A DNA stretch of 64,000 nucleotides from Saxidomus purpurata (lineage: Eukaryota > Mollusca > Bivalvia > Venerida > Veneridae): assembly GCA_022818135.1 (NCBI GenBank), contig JAFMSR010000002.1, forward strand, positions 51,006,412 to 51,070,411, read 5' to 3'. The notes under the pieces are model-generated. The model made no database searches, was not told where the DNA came from, and saw only the letters and a program-made list of their open reading frames with translations. Positions 46,403-57,957 of this stretch are shown here, in pieces (the stretch's first letter is position 1; each line of letters opens with the position of its first letter). The translations under genes were made by a program, and so were the position numbers.

Positions 46403-47370
46403 AGCTCGACTTTTCTATGAAAAGGGGAGCTATCCTACTCGCCCCGGCGTCGGCGTCGGCGTCTGCGTCGGCGTCGGCGTTGGCGTCACACCTTGGTTAA
46501 GTTTTTCGTACCACCCCACTTTATTTCAAAAGTATTAGAGGTATGGCTTTGAAACTTACCATACTTGTTTACCATCATAACCTCCATCTACAGACAAGAG
46601 TACATAACTCTGTCATGGTTTTTGACAGAATTATGGCCCTTTTTGACTTAGAAAGTGTATTGAGCTTGGTTAAGTTTTTCGTACCACCTCACTTTATTTC
46701 CAAACCATTGGAGGTATTGCTTTGAAACTTACCATACTTGTTTACCATCATGACCTACATCAACAGACAAGAGTACATAACTCTGTCAAGGTTTTGAACA
46801 GAATTATGCCCCTTTTTTACTTAGAAAATACATTGAATATGGGTAAAATCCACTTATTGCCTTAACCCTTTGAGATATTGCTTTGAATCTTTGAATGCTT
46901 GTTTACATCATTACCCCATCTGTAAGCAAGAGAAGGTAACTCTGTCAGGGATTTGTTTTAAAAATTAAGGCCCTTTATCGACTTAGAATCTGGGTTAAGT
47001 TTTTCGTACCAGTCCACTTTTTGACTAAACCGTTCCAGATATTACTTTGAAAGTTATATTACTTGTTTACCATCATGATCCCAAAACACGGGCAGGAGAA
47101 GGTAATTCTGTGAAGGATTTTATATGAATTATGGCCCTTTTTGACTTGGAAACTTAGTTAAAATTTTCATTCTTGTCCACTTGTTGACTTAACCATTTGA
47201 GATATTACTTTGAAAGTTGGAGTACTTATGTACCATCATGAGACCTATCTGTAAGCAAGAGAAGATAACTCTGTGAAAATGTATCTTGAATTATACTTAG
47301 AAATTCCTAGTTAAATTCTTGTGTGCCCTTAACTGTCAAAGTTTTGTTTTATTGGCAAGCACTAAAAAGT
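46403..47370 (+). mobile_element. TTAGCTCGACT-type repeat with internal units of about 170 bp
   Basis: Starts TTAGCTCGACTTTTCTATGA, has a GGCGTC microsatellite (46443-46485), then about six diverged units beginning GGTTAAGTTTTTCGTACC. The first two starts are 173 bp apart (46495, 46668), with later ones near 46992, 47155 and 47313. It runs into the gap. Confidence 0.75.
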
Positions 47371-47870
47371 NNNNNNNNNNNNNNNNNNNNNNNNNNNNNN
47401 NNNNNNNNNNNNNNNNNNNNNNNNNNNNNNNNNNNNNNNNNNNNNNNNNNNNNNNNNNNNNNNNNNNNNNNNNNNNNNNNNNNNNNNNNNNNNNNNNNNN
47501 NNNNNNNNNNNNNNNNNNNNNNNNNNNNNNNNNNNNNNNNNNNNNNNNNNNNNNNNNNNNNNNNNNNNNNNNNNNNNNNNNNNNNNNNNNNNNNNNNNNN
47601 NNNNNNNNNNNNNNNNNNNNNNNNNNNNNNNNNNNNNNNNNNNNNNNNNNNNNNNNNNNNNNNNNNNNNNNNNNNNNNNNNNNNNNNNNNNNNNNNNNNN
47701 NNNNNNNNNNNNNNNNNNNNNNNNNNNNNNNNNNNNNNNNNNNNNNNNNNNNNNNNNNNNNNNNNNNNNNNNNNNNNNNNNNNNNNNNNNNNNNNNNNNN
47801 NNNNNNNNNNNNNNNNNNNNNNNNNNNNNNNNNNNNNNNNNNNNNNNNNNNNNNNNNNNNNNNNNNNNNN
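47371..47870. other. Assembly gap of 500 N
   Basis: Exactly 500 unresolved bases; a round number usually means that the true length is unknown. Reading frames crossing it are meaningless. Confidence 0.99.
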
Positions 47871-48144
47871 ATGATTACTATTTGTCACATGTATATTTGC
47901 ATCATTTTGTTATTGCGACATAGGGGGTGGAGGGAGGCGATTCTGTTTTACAAACAGCTCTTATTCAAGATCATAGTCACTTATATCTTTGTTTTTATCA
48001 AAATGTTTTTAAAATTTACCCATGACCATACAAAACAACGTTTTTTGTAAATATTATCTGCAGTTATCTTTTAGTTTGTTTATTGTTTTCATGATTACTA
48101 TTTGTCACATGTATATTTGCATCATTTTGTTATTGCTACATAGT
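47871..48144 (+). repeat. Gap-edge direct repeat, 220-bp period
   Basis: ATGATTACTATTTGTCACAT followed by GTATATTTGCATCATTTTG and TTATTGCNACATAG occurs at 47871 and 48091 with one difference in about 53 bp. The first copy starts at the first base after the gap. Confidence 0.85.
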
Positions 48145-48185
48145 TTCTTGAAACAGGTATAAATATCTCAGCGCGCGAAAGACTC

Positions 48186-48272
<87 letters not shown>

Positions 48273-48296
48273 GGAGGTGGAGGGGAAGGGGGGCTC
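48186..48296. repeat. (GA)n microsatellite and polypurine tract
   Basis: About 45 GA units, then GAGGGAGGGGGAGGTGGAGG. A long purine-only strand, able in principle to form triplex DNA. Confidence 0.95.
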
Positions 48297-48830
48297 TTAG
48301 TGTTTATACATTTAGGTGATATTTAAGTTTGAGATTACATAAAAGTTTTGCATTGAAAATTAACATGTGTGTACTTGTTCGATCCAATTCAACCCATTAT
48401 TGCACGTATGGTGTTACAGGATATCACATCGGTTTCTTTTCCTTATCTTCAGTTTCTCCAATTTCGATCAATGTTAAAAGACAGAACAAAGTCAGAAAAA
48501 GCATAACCATGACTGCAAGCCCCTGTGGTTTATGGTACAAGTGTTTTACTTTTTTGAAAATATGTCTTTTTTATTTCCTTAACATGCAGTATAATGGAAG
48601 CATGTTCATAATTATTGAAATAGCTCACTAGAGGGAATTTGTTGTTTTCGAGGTTTGAATGCGATGATGTTCATATGTACATATGTATATATCTCATAAA
48701 ACGTCACACATTCCTTACTGACATGTTTTATTTATTCTTTTAAATTGTCATGTTTTGTTTGCCTTTTATATACAGTTCCAGTGTAATTTATGGAACGCCT
48801 TGACTGTCTTATTATGTTGTATTGTATTAC
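48297..48830. other. Non-coding stretch, nothing recognised
   Basis: A 100-codon ORF at 48329-48631 has no recognisable domain or splice support. Confidence 0.35.
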
Positions 48831-49170
48831 ACGCAGTACATTTTCATGTATATGAGGTACATATATTATTTGACATGGTACATTTTTCATAATATGCAGT
48901 GCCTTTTCCGTAAAATGTGGTGGTTATCTACTAATATGAAGTGCAAAAACGTGTTGATACAGTAGAATAACCGTCATATGATGTGCAAACAACGTCATAT
49001 GCAATGCAAACAACATTATATGCAGTACAAATGACATTATATGCAGTCAGTGTTTCAATACATGTGGTGGTATTTTGATTATATGCAGCTGTTTTACCTT
49101 TATACGTTGTATGTTGGTTAATATGTGTGATAGATGTTTAAATATATGAAGTGTTTGCGATTAATTTTAT
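48830..49170 (+). repeat. Degenerate ATATGCAGTGCAAA tandem motif
   Basis: Variants of CATTATATGCAGTGCAAA recur every 22-30 bp (for example near 48894, 48976, 48998, 49016 and 49037). A related block is at about 49858. Heavily diverged short tandem repeat. Confidence 0.5.
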
Positions 49171-49198
49171 ACGTGGTCAATAATTACTTATTTGTTCA

Positions 49199-49248
49199 TA
49201 CGGGCGAAAGCTCGAAGGGCGCGAAGCGCCCTTCGGGCGAAGCCCGAC
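49199..49248. repeat. GC-rich hairpin
   Basis: CGAAGGGCGC-GAAG-CGCCCTTCG is a perfect stem with a 4-base loop, followed by CGGGCGAAGCCCG. Strikingly GC-rich in AT-rich surroundings. Confidence 0.7.
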
Positions 49249-49825
49249 CATAGGTAAACGTATGTACGAGTATTTAATTGAATACTGAAAGCAATAAAAT
49301 TAATGAATTCACGATTACCCATGGAAGATTTCAATTTGTCCGCACCCATGGACGATACGATAACATACTTATAACGATGCACCGTCTGTACGCAATCGCA
49401 ACGTCTCGGCAGAATGAAGGGTAAGGAAATTTGCCGAAGACTTCCGATTGCGTCTACAGGTACTCTGTTGTTGTTGTCATTAAATGTCTGCAATTTTTGT
49501 GTTTGGAAACGCAACACTTCAGCTTTGTACTTTGAAATGTAAAGAGATCCTATTTATACACATTCCTAAAGTTTGATGCTCTTTCTTGTGACGCCGTAAA
49601 AAGCCCCATTTCTTTTCGCAATCAACCCTCGATGCATGACTCTATGGATATTCGTGACCAATAATTTTCGAAACTTGGACCGTTTTTGCGTCCCCTGAAA
49701 ATTCGTGCCATTTCTAAAATTATGCTTTCGCCCTATATAGGTATTGCCTATTTTCATATTAAAAAAACATTGTACGCAATGCATTTGCTAAAATACATGG
49801 CAGAAACGGCATTTACTTTTTTATT

Positions 49826-50275
49826 ATGTTCGGTGCATACTACGATATAAACGGTGCATACATTATATGCAGTGGATTTTTCATTGTGATGATCATACTT
49901 TCCGGCATTCTCCGGAATTATACATCCGGAAAATACCGAGTAAGACAGGTAGATATTAACATTAACACCGTCTACTCCATTTCAAAAAAGCGCTTGCTGA
50001 ACATGTCGTCTGCACTGAAATCCGCGCTAAACGAGATAGGTCTTCGGACTGTCTTTCAAAGGTTCCTCGATCAAAAGATCGATGGATATGGTAAAATCAC
50101 TTTGTGACGATGACCTAATGGCGCTTGGGGTAGAGACAGTTGGGGATAGAAAACGACTTCGTCGTATTCTAGAACGACACACAGGCGACGTTATTGACAG
50201 TAATACGGCAACAGGCGCCGGCACTAGCAGCACCGCTGGAGGCAGCGAAGGTGGCGATTTAGGTTCGTATTGTGG
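49826..50275 (+). pseudogene. SAM-like domain split by a 1-base frameshift
   Basis: In frame from 49826 (best start ATG 50003): MSSALKSALNEIGLRTVFQR then FLDQKID. In the frame beginning at 50082: MDMVKSLCDDDLMALGVETV then GDRKRLRRILERH. Joined in this order they read as a sterile alpha motif (x-IGL-x-F-x(5)-ID-x(4)-L-x(2)-DL-x(2)-LGV-x(4)-R-x(2)-IL). The break is at about 50075-50085 (ATCGATGGATATGG). A Ser/Gly/Thr-rich tail follows, and GTGAGC at about 50274 could be a donor. It is either the first exon of a gene with a base error in the assembly, or a pseudogene fragment. SAM domains mediate protein or RNA contacts; no partner domain is visible here. Confidence 0.5.
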
Positions 50276-50370
50276 TGAGCGATATACATGATATAGAGCC
50301 ATCTTGTCACTACATAATTATTAAAACCATTGGCATTGTATAAATTTTCAAATGGTGACTAGCTACTGTC

Positions 50371-50519
50371 ACAGTCACATGAAGTTTGGACCCCGAAAAA
50401 ATCATTTTTATAAAAAAAACACCCCGGACCGACTATCAAGCGTATTATATATGCTTGATAGTCGGTCCGGGGTGTTTTATAAAAATGTTTTTTTCGGGGT
50501 CCAAACTTCATGTGACTGT
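50371..50519. repeat. 149-bp near-perfect hairpin (foldback)
   Basis: Arms 50371-50441 and 50453-50519 start with ACAGTCACATGAAGTTTGGA. They differ by one substitution and four A residues in an A-run, with an 11-base loop (GTATTATATAT). It lies just after the SAM-like segment. Confidence 0.95.
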
Positions 50520-52610
50520 GGCTACTGTATTAAATTAGATCTAGAATCTACTTAGTCCAAATAATTGTACTCAACGGGTGAATATCGTTATATTTTTTGC
50601 TAGGCGCTATCCAGTAAAGAGCATATATCTATAAAATGTCCGTATGTAAAATGGGTCTGCATTTGAAGTCTTATTATGGAGACTAAAATATAATTATATC
50701 CTCGAAGGACCAGTTTCAGTGACCCTAAGAATACTTCTGGCTGAATTACCAAATCTTTTGAAAAAAACCTATTGTATTGTGTTATCTGTCCCCGATCTGT
50801 CTGATGTATAATAAAGTGGAAACTACTCCAACAAAAAATTTAGCGCTCTTTGTCACAAGCACACCTGTTTTGCATTACATATACTCAGCTGTACCTATTT
50901 CAGTGGCCCCTACTTCATTTGTAAACAAGTGACAGTAGCCGGTAATTGGCCTTTGCGCAAAGTTTACTTTCACAAACTGAACAAAAAATAATTGATATCA
51001 AGAGCCTTGTTTATAATGAGATACAGAGCTCATTCACTTTAATGGTTACACAATATATAAATACTATGAAGCACAAGGGATTCAAAGAGTGGGCAAAATT
51101 ATGTTTTTTTTTGTATATAAAATTTAATGTTATTGAGTTGTATTATGCAACAAGAATGTGTTTACCATATCTCAATAAAACATGAAAACATTTGCCACCT
51201 TATGAAAGTTTATCACCAGTTCTCAGATCGGCCATTTTTCCATTTAAAAGCTATAAGCATATCAATATAGCATATCATATGCTTCAAACTTGTCTTTTAT
51301 CAAGAAGTTCTTATTGGTCAGTTATATCTGCATACAAACAGGGAAAAAAATATGACAACAGTCATGTAACGAAAGAAAATTAGTTGAAATTATGTTTTTG
51401 ACCACAGATCTACATCTCAACTTGAAAGTGAAAAAAAGTTATAACTTTAAGAAAAAGGCCTCAAAAGTAGGGTTACCCTGGAAATGTCAACCACATGATT
51501 AAACTGTCGCTGTCAGCAACTTTTCTCCCAATCTGAAGAAAGCTAAGATCATAGATGGTATAGTTCACAACCCTTGTATGAATAGTTATCCAAAATATTG
51601 CACTTAGAAATGACTGCATAATTTCAAAGGGTCACCGAAACAGGTCCGTCACCTACGATACTGGTATTCAAGCAAACGTGCTTTACTTTTGAATGTCAAA
51701 TCATCTTTGTTTATATGGTGCATAATATATACTGTATAAATTATAAAATAGCAGAAACTGGCGCTTTTCTGCCTACCGACTACTGGTCACGGTCCTTAAT
51801 CATGATAATCTTTATTTCGGACACTGTCTTAGTTTCAAGTATCCACGTTTATTTTGATATAAGCACACAGTTTGTACATTATAAACATACAAAAACATGA
51901 GGCAGATAAATATATAATAATACAATATTTGCTTTATATGAGTTGTAAGTGTAACTTGAAATACAAAAGTACTGAAATCTTTAGTTTTTTCTTAATGTTA
52001 AACCCCCAAAATTCCTTAAATTTGCATTTTGTATTGTAATGCAGCACCTACTTTTTCATTAGTTTTATTTAATTTTAAACAAGTATTAATAAGTTCTTTA
52101 TGACTGAAACCTGAACAAAAAATACAACTAGGAGATGATGGCCCAGTGGGTGAGTAAAGTTAAAAAACACTTCTTTTTTTCGGTATGTTTTTTCAGTGAT
52201 TTGTTTCATTCGGCGGTGGATATAAATTCACTGAATTTGCTTGTTTACACTAATTTATTTTTTACTATATCAGCAAATAACACTTCTGGGCAGTATATTC
52301 TGTAAATTGTCTCAAATTTAATGAGAAAACACCGTCATCTTCCTTGGGAAGGATGCTTCCCAGACCACGTGACAGTCCCTATTCAACTGGAATGATAGCT
52401 CTAATTTTAAACATTGTGTTAAGAGTTCGGCCGTAAGGGTCTGAAATACTCTGTTAACTTTGGATACGATTGAATAAATCCTCCAAAAAGCAATATTTAT
52501 CTTGCCTGTTTCAGGGGACATCACCCTCCCTTATAATCTTATTAAATGTTGTCATCATTAACCTCCCCTGTTCTAGGTTACATCAGTCTCATCATTTTTC
52601 TAAAACCCGC
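50520..52610. other. Non-coding stretch, no supported gene
   Basis: Short ORFs at 50946-51185, 51192-51383 and 52318-52524 (minus) have no recognisable domain and no clear splice context. I see no tandem structure. Confidence 0.35.
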
Positions 52611-52665
52611 AAAAGTTATCTCCCTTAATTGTTATAGGCTATCTATAACAAGGGAGATAACTTTT
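52611..52665. repeat. Short hairpin AAAAGTTATCTCCCTT
   Basis: AAAAGTTATCTCCCTTAATT GTTATAG and CTATAACAAGGGAGATAACT TTT pair with a 5-base loop and a 2-base bulge. GTTATCTCCCTT is a motif scattered widely in bivalve genomes (from memory). Confidence 0.75.
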
Positions 52666-53394
52666 ACGAATAAAATTTCCGACTTACATAGTTGTAGGAA
52701 GTAATACCCTTTCTATTTTACAAAATAATTTATAAATTGTGAGGCAGAGTTTAAGAAAACGCATGTGACCGTGCGACTACATACACGCATCACAACTGGA
52801 CTCTTGATTTCAAACGAAAAGGGTTACGACGCCAAAACAATGATGATAACCAGATATGTGTCCCCGAGAGGGGGATTTGCAATCCAGTCACCCATTTATT
52901 CATTTAACTGTGGTATAAACCTCGGTACTTTATGATATTTGTATATTTAGTATTAGTTTGGGTATAACATTAGCGTAATATATCTGTATTACTTTTACAA
53001 CATCCGGAAATTCTGCTTATTGCATTGTCATCCGCGTACATCTTCGAATACACTAAATTTTTTTTGGTGACTTTCACCCGTAAGGCCCAAATTCTTTACA
53101 ATAAGGGATTAACATATCATGATTAAAATGAGAACATTCACTTGTAGCTCACTTGAGCATTTGCGCTCAGGGCGACAAGTGCTTAAGATGTGCCTTTATG
53201 ATCACTTTTCACACGACTGTTCCCTAAGGACTCTCTATTTTCTTAATGTACCGGTAGTAGATCCAAGGAAAACTGTAAAAAATATTCTCAAAAACCGGAA
53301 GGCACAGAGCTTAGATATTTGGCGTGTACCATTGCCTAGTGGATTTCTATCAAGAGTGTTCAATTCAGGATCCCCGGGTCAGAATTTTCGTCGC

Positions 53395-53960
53395 ACCGGG
53401 GTCACTTGAATTTACACAGGCTTATATAGGAAAAACTTAAAAGTCTTCTTCTCTAAGCTTTACCACAAGGCTTTTGGCATATATATTTTTGTATAACATT
53501 GTCAAGTAGACGACTACCGAGATTATCCAAATCATATCCCTGCGGTCAAAATCTACATCCAGGTCACAGGTTTCCATATAGACTTGTATAGGAAAACACT
53601 TTAAAAAGCACGAACTATAGGGCTAAGATATCGAGGGTCTCTTATTTTACATATATTTATAAGGGGAAAAAATGCAATCCTCTTCTCCAATCCACAAGTC
53701 CTAGAGCTCAGATATTTAATATTTTACATTATCAAGTAGACATATATCGCGTTTCTTCAAATCATACACCTTTGATCAAAATTGACCACGCCCAGTGGTC
53801 GCTTGTCTTTATTATTGTAGAGTTATAGGAAAAACTTTGAAAAACTGCGTGGTCTGTAGCATATATATGTCAGCCAGTCAGTCAATTTTAAAGACTTTAC
53901 TGCTAAAGATATAAATATTTTCAATATTGGTATAGTACTACTAGTATCCATCTGCATCTA
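53395..53960 (+). repeat. Dispersed repeat with diverged units of about 200 bp
   Basis: Blocks recur: AGGAAAAACTTAAAAGTC / AGGAAAACACTTTAAAAA / AGGAAAAACTTTGAAAAA, ATTGTCAAGTAGAC / ATTATCAAGTAGAC, and CAAATCATATCCCTGCGGTC / CAAATCATACACCTTTGATC. Two to three decayed units. Confidence 0.5.
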
Positions 53961-54059
53961 GGTCACACCACTGGTAGGCGCTCTCATCATAGCCCGCCAT
54001 AGTCCCCCAAATAAAAGAAAATTTATTCAGTTAATTACAGAGATTTAATATAGGAGTCG

Positions 54060-54755
54060 GTGTGCTGAACACCCGGTGAGGTCCAAAAATCTCCCTTCCC
54101 GACTGGAATTTTAATAATATGCGAGGAAATATAAAGTTACTACAACCACAGATGGCATAAATTGAATAAAAAATCTTGAACTTTTGTGTCTTTGTAAGAG
54201 AAGAAGAAAAACTGTTACTTCACCAAATGTCAACATTATAGAATAATAATTGTATGTGACAAATACTAGCAAATAAAGCAGGTGACTGTGTGATTCAGGA
54301 AACCTGTTCGATCATTGTTTTTTCCATACTTAGAAACGGATATTTAATGTATATACTGATGAAAATATTTTATAAACCAACTATTTTGAAAATATTACCT
54401 GAATCACGCCTGCTTTAGCATAATAGTTTTTCAATCTATGTAAAATGGTCACATTGGGTGGCCGACGTAAATGTTTGAGTTGCGCTGAATTATCCCCATT
54501 GTTAGCCATAAGAATAGACACGGCATTGAATCAACAATTCCCATCACCCGTACTATACAGTGCGACTTTCTTGATGCTGAAGTATTCTCTTAGCATTTGA
54601 CACTGGACACTGCTAATTCTGACTGAAGTTGCTATGTGTGGAAGCATCAAAGCGAATGTTTCTTCAAAAACAGCAACTCTCGGCTCACACCATCTTTTGT
54701 AATGCTATTAACAAAGGGCATTGTAGCGAAATGGCAAACAGATCATGATATTCAA
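54060..54755. other. Non-coding stretch, nothing recognised
   Basis: No ORF, tandem structure or hairpin that I can support. Confidence 0.3.
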
Positions 54756-54756
54756 T

Positions 54757-55640
54757 ACCCAGCTACATTTTATATCCAGCCAGCTATTAGTTGCGTTTTT
54801 GCATAAGTTAAGGCTAATACCCAGTAAGCTTCGAATAACCAGCTAACTGGGAGTTGGGTATACGCAAAGAGTAAAGCCAATATCCATCTAGATTCGAATA
54901 CCCAGCCAGCTGGTAGTTGGGTATTCGCAAAAAGTAGAGCGAATATCCAGCTAGATTCGAATACCCAGACAGCTAGGAGTTGGGTATTCGCTACACGTAA
55001 GGTGAATAGCTAGCTAACTTCGAATACCCAGCCAGCTGGAAGTTTGATATTTGCAAACCGTAAAGCGAATATCCAGGTAGATTCGAATATCTAGCCAGCT
55101 TCGAGTTGGGTTTTTGCATAAGTTAAGGCCAATACCCAGTTAGCTTCGAATAACCAGCTGACTGGGAGTTGGGTATTCGCAAAACCTAAAGCGAATATCC
55201 AGCTAGATTCGAATACCCAGCCAGCTAGGAGTTTGGTATTCGCAAAAAGTACATGTAAAGCCAATATCGAGCTAGCATTGAATACCCAGCCAGGTTGGAG
55301 TTGGGTATTCGCAGATCGAAAAGCGAATACCTAGCTAAATTCAAATACCCAGCCAGCTGGGAGTTGATGGGTATTCGAAGTACAGTAAAGCAAATACAAA
55401 GCTAGCTCCGAATACCGAGCCAGTTTTGAGTTGGGTATTCGTTACACGTAAGGCGAACACCCAACTAGATTCGAATATCAAGGCAGCATGGAACTGGGTA
55501 TTCGAAAATTATAAAACAAATTTCTAGCTAGATTCGAATACCCAGTAAGCTCGGAGTTGGATATTCGGAAAATCGAAAAACGGAATACCCAGCTAGCTTT
55601 GAATAACCAGTCAGCAGGGAGTTGGTTATTCCTGGGAAAA
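54757..55640. repeat. 63-bp satellite, about 14 foldback units
   Basis: Units begin TTCGAATACCCAGCCAGCTG, continue GGAGTTGGGTATTCGCAAAA and end AGTAAAGCGAATATCCAGCT AGA. Starts at 54830, 54893, 54956, 55019 and 55082 are exactly 63 bp apart. Within each unit CGAATACCCA and TGGGTATTCG are inverted, so every unit can fold. Divergence between units is moderate. Confidence 0.95.
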
Positions 55641-56885
55641 TCCTCTTTTAGTAAAGGTAAAACTGTTTTCGCTCCCGGTTGAATGGCATTTAAGATAGTA
55701 GGAAAACATACAAACTTCTACTACAAGGTCATGCGTTTAAAAGTTGTCATTTTTCGTCAATAACCTACAAATTCAGCGTATTATCAATTAGCACATAACT
55801 AAGTAAAAGAAATCCTCTTTTTTGCGAAAAAGCTCTTTTCGGATTTCAGCTACACCGGCGACTTAGGGATCTATTATCATGGATATTTTTCGTTCGTTCG
55901 CGGTTATCTCCCTGGAATAAGAATTTAATTACTAAAATCACAAGTTTGATATTTTGTACCACGTATATCTGCTACTATTTCATGTCGGAGACTTTCAATA
56001 ATGGAGTAGCCGGTAGTACAAATGAAACATGTATTTGGAAAAAAAGTAACATGCTATTAGAAACATACAGCAAGCACTTGGAAGAAGTACAAATGCATCA
56101 TCGCCAAGTTATCAGCACCAGCGCAATAGTAAATAGCAAGTATATAACAGACATGCGCAATGAAGATACATTGAAGTGAAAGAAAGACACATGCATGTGG
56201 AAGAAAAAAAGCATCATACAACATGCACTCGTAAAAATAACACAGGCACGTAAGATGTAAAAAAGAAGACAAATGAACATGTAATGCTCATAAATCAGAA
56301 TGTCATCCATAGAGTTTTTGCGAATATTCCCCTCCACATATTCTAGTCATCATCGGTAAAATCAGCATTTTAAAATATGTTGCTTTACCGTAGAACATTC
56401 AATAATCTATAATAAGAAATGGGTGGCTAGCGATTTATTACAGAAGATTTCTATGTTGATTATTTGTGCTGAAATTAGGCATTTTTCGATATATATTGTT
56501 CTTTGAAATTCTATTTATTTATCATTTTACGTTCATTGAACACTTTTACTTATATATGTTTGGTAAATATAATCTGCTAGATGAAGGGAGACTCTATAAG
56601 AGGTGACGTCACAAAAGATTATATTGATAAGTGGGCTAAAACCGAAAGTTGTAAGGATCTGGTCAAGTTGTAGAAGATTTTGAAACTTACAAGTTTGGTA
56701 CATGATTAAATTCACTATCATAATTATGATACATGAGCAACGACATGTGTAAAGTTAGGGTTTAAAAGTTATACACACTATTGTAAATTCTCCTTACTAT
56801 TGTGGCCACATTTAAATAGTAACTGGTATACCTGCCTTCGATAATCTAATAATAGGTACAGCTAATTCAGTCAAAACATTTCAAT
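55641..56885. other. Upstream flank of the IAP gene
   Basis: No coding exon is supported. The ORF at 55946-56179 (plus) and overlapping minus-strand ORFs lack recognisable domains. The IAP promoter probably lies here; I saw no clear TATA/initiator pair. Confidence 0.35.
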
Positions 56886-57957
56886 ATGCCACCACGAGCA
56901 CATCGTTTGTATATTCTGGCTGCATTGATATGTGTTTTAACTGAAGTGAAAAATACAGAGCTAGTAAAAGTATTGCTACGCAGCAAACATGTTTCAGAAA
57001 AAATGCACACGTTTGAAGAAAATTCCAAATTCGGAATCCAGGCTCAGGGAAAAATACATTTTCAAGCAACTCGGTCTTTAGAAAGTTGTATAAAATGGAA
57101 GTATCATATCATTAACTTCGTCATTATCGTTGCTTGCTTTATGGAACTCAGATCTAATGCAGATTTTGCAAGCAAAATACAACAGTCTGAAAGTGTTTTC
57201 GGTTGGCAACGTCCGCATGAAGATGAAATTAATAAGGACAACTTACATTCGTCAAAAAGACCATATGAAAAGCTCTCACAGTTACCACTTTTCAAACATT
57301 TTGAAAGTATACCAATTCATAAATATTGGACATTCCCGTTGTCACTTGGAAAGTACCTAAAGCAAGTAGAAAGAAGTGGACTTCATTTGAAACACATGCA
57401 TTATGAATGGGGAAGATATGAAACATTTAAAAACTTTCCTATGGATACATCTGTCATGCCAACACGTTTGTCATCAAATGGATTCTATTATACAGGAGCT
57501 GAAGACATTGTGGAATGTTTCTCCTGCCATTTAAGATATTGTGACTGGAAAGATGGTGACGATCCTAAAGCTATTCATAAACGTCTTTCACCGGATTGCG
57601 AGTTTGTTAGAGGTACTGACTCGAAAAATGTTCCAATTCATTCAACATCAGACTCTACATCGGATAACGTTGGATATGAATTAGATGGTGCTACTGGTGG
57701 TAATATAAATTCAACAGAAAGTTCCTTCCGAAATCAAAATAGAGAAAACCCTGGTCGAGTGACCAGTACTCTGTTACGTCAGTCGTTGCAATTAGCCAGA
57801 GCACAAGAGAATGGTGGTAACAGTTCCTCAAGACGCATCAATCACAAATTTCCGGATTATGAAACTTTTCAGTGCAGGATGGATTCATTTGGCGGATGGC
57901 CATGTGCAGATTTAATACAACCGGAAGTTCTTGTTATTGCTGGTTTCTTCTATGCCG
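56886..57957 (+). CDS. IAP exon 1: N-terminal extension, BIR1, start of BIR2
   Basis: ATG 56886 is the first in an ORF open to 58070. The 170 residues before BIR1 show no known domain but hold two hydrophobic stretches (LYILAALICVL near residue 9 and YHIINFVIIVACFM near 73). The real start could be a later Met (M86 or M171), with the upstream part untranslated. The exon ends TATGCCG|GTACGTGG at 57957; reading through would destroy BIR2 and add an unrelated tail to 58070, so splicing is required. Confidence 0.75.

Noticed and set aside
47319..48050. Long ORFs across the N gap
   Set aside because: They consist of unknown bases only.
53119..53409. 96-codon ORF with basic content
   Set aside because: No domain recognised; it merges into a dispersed repeat and has no splice or promoter support.
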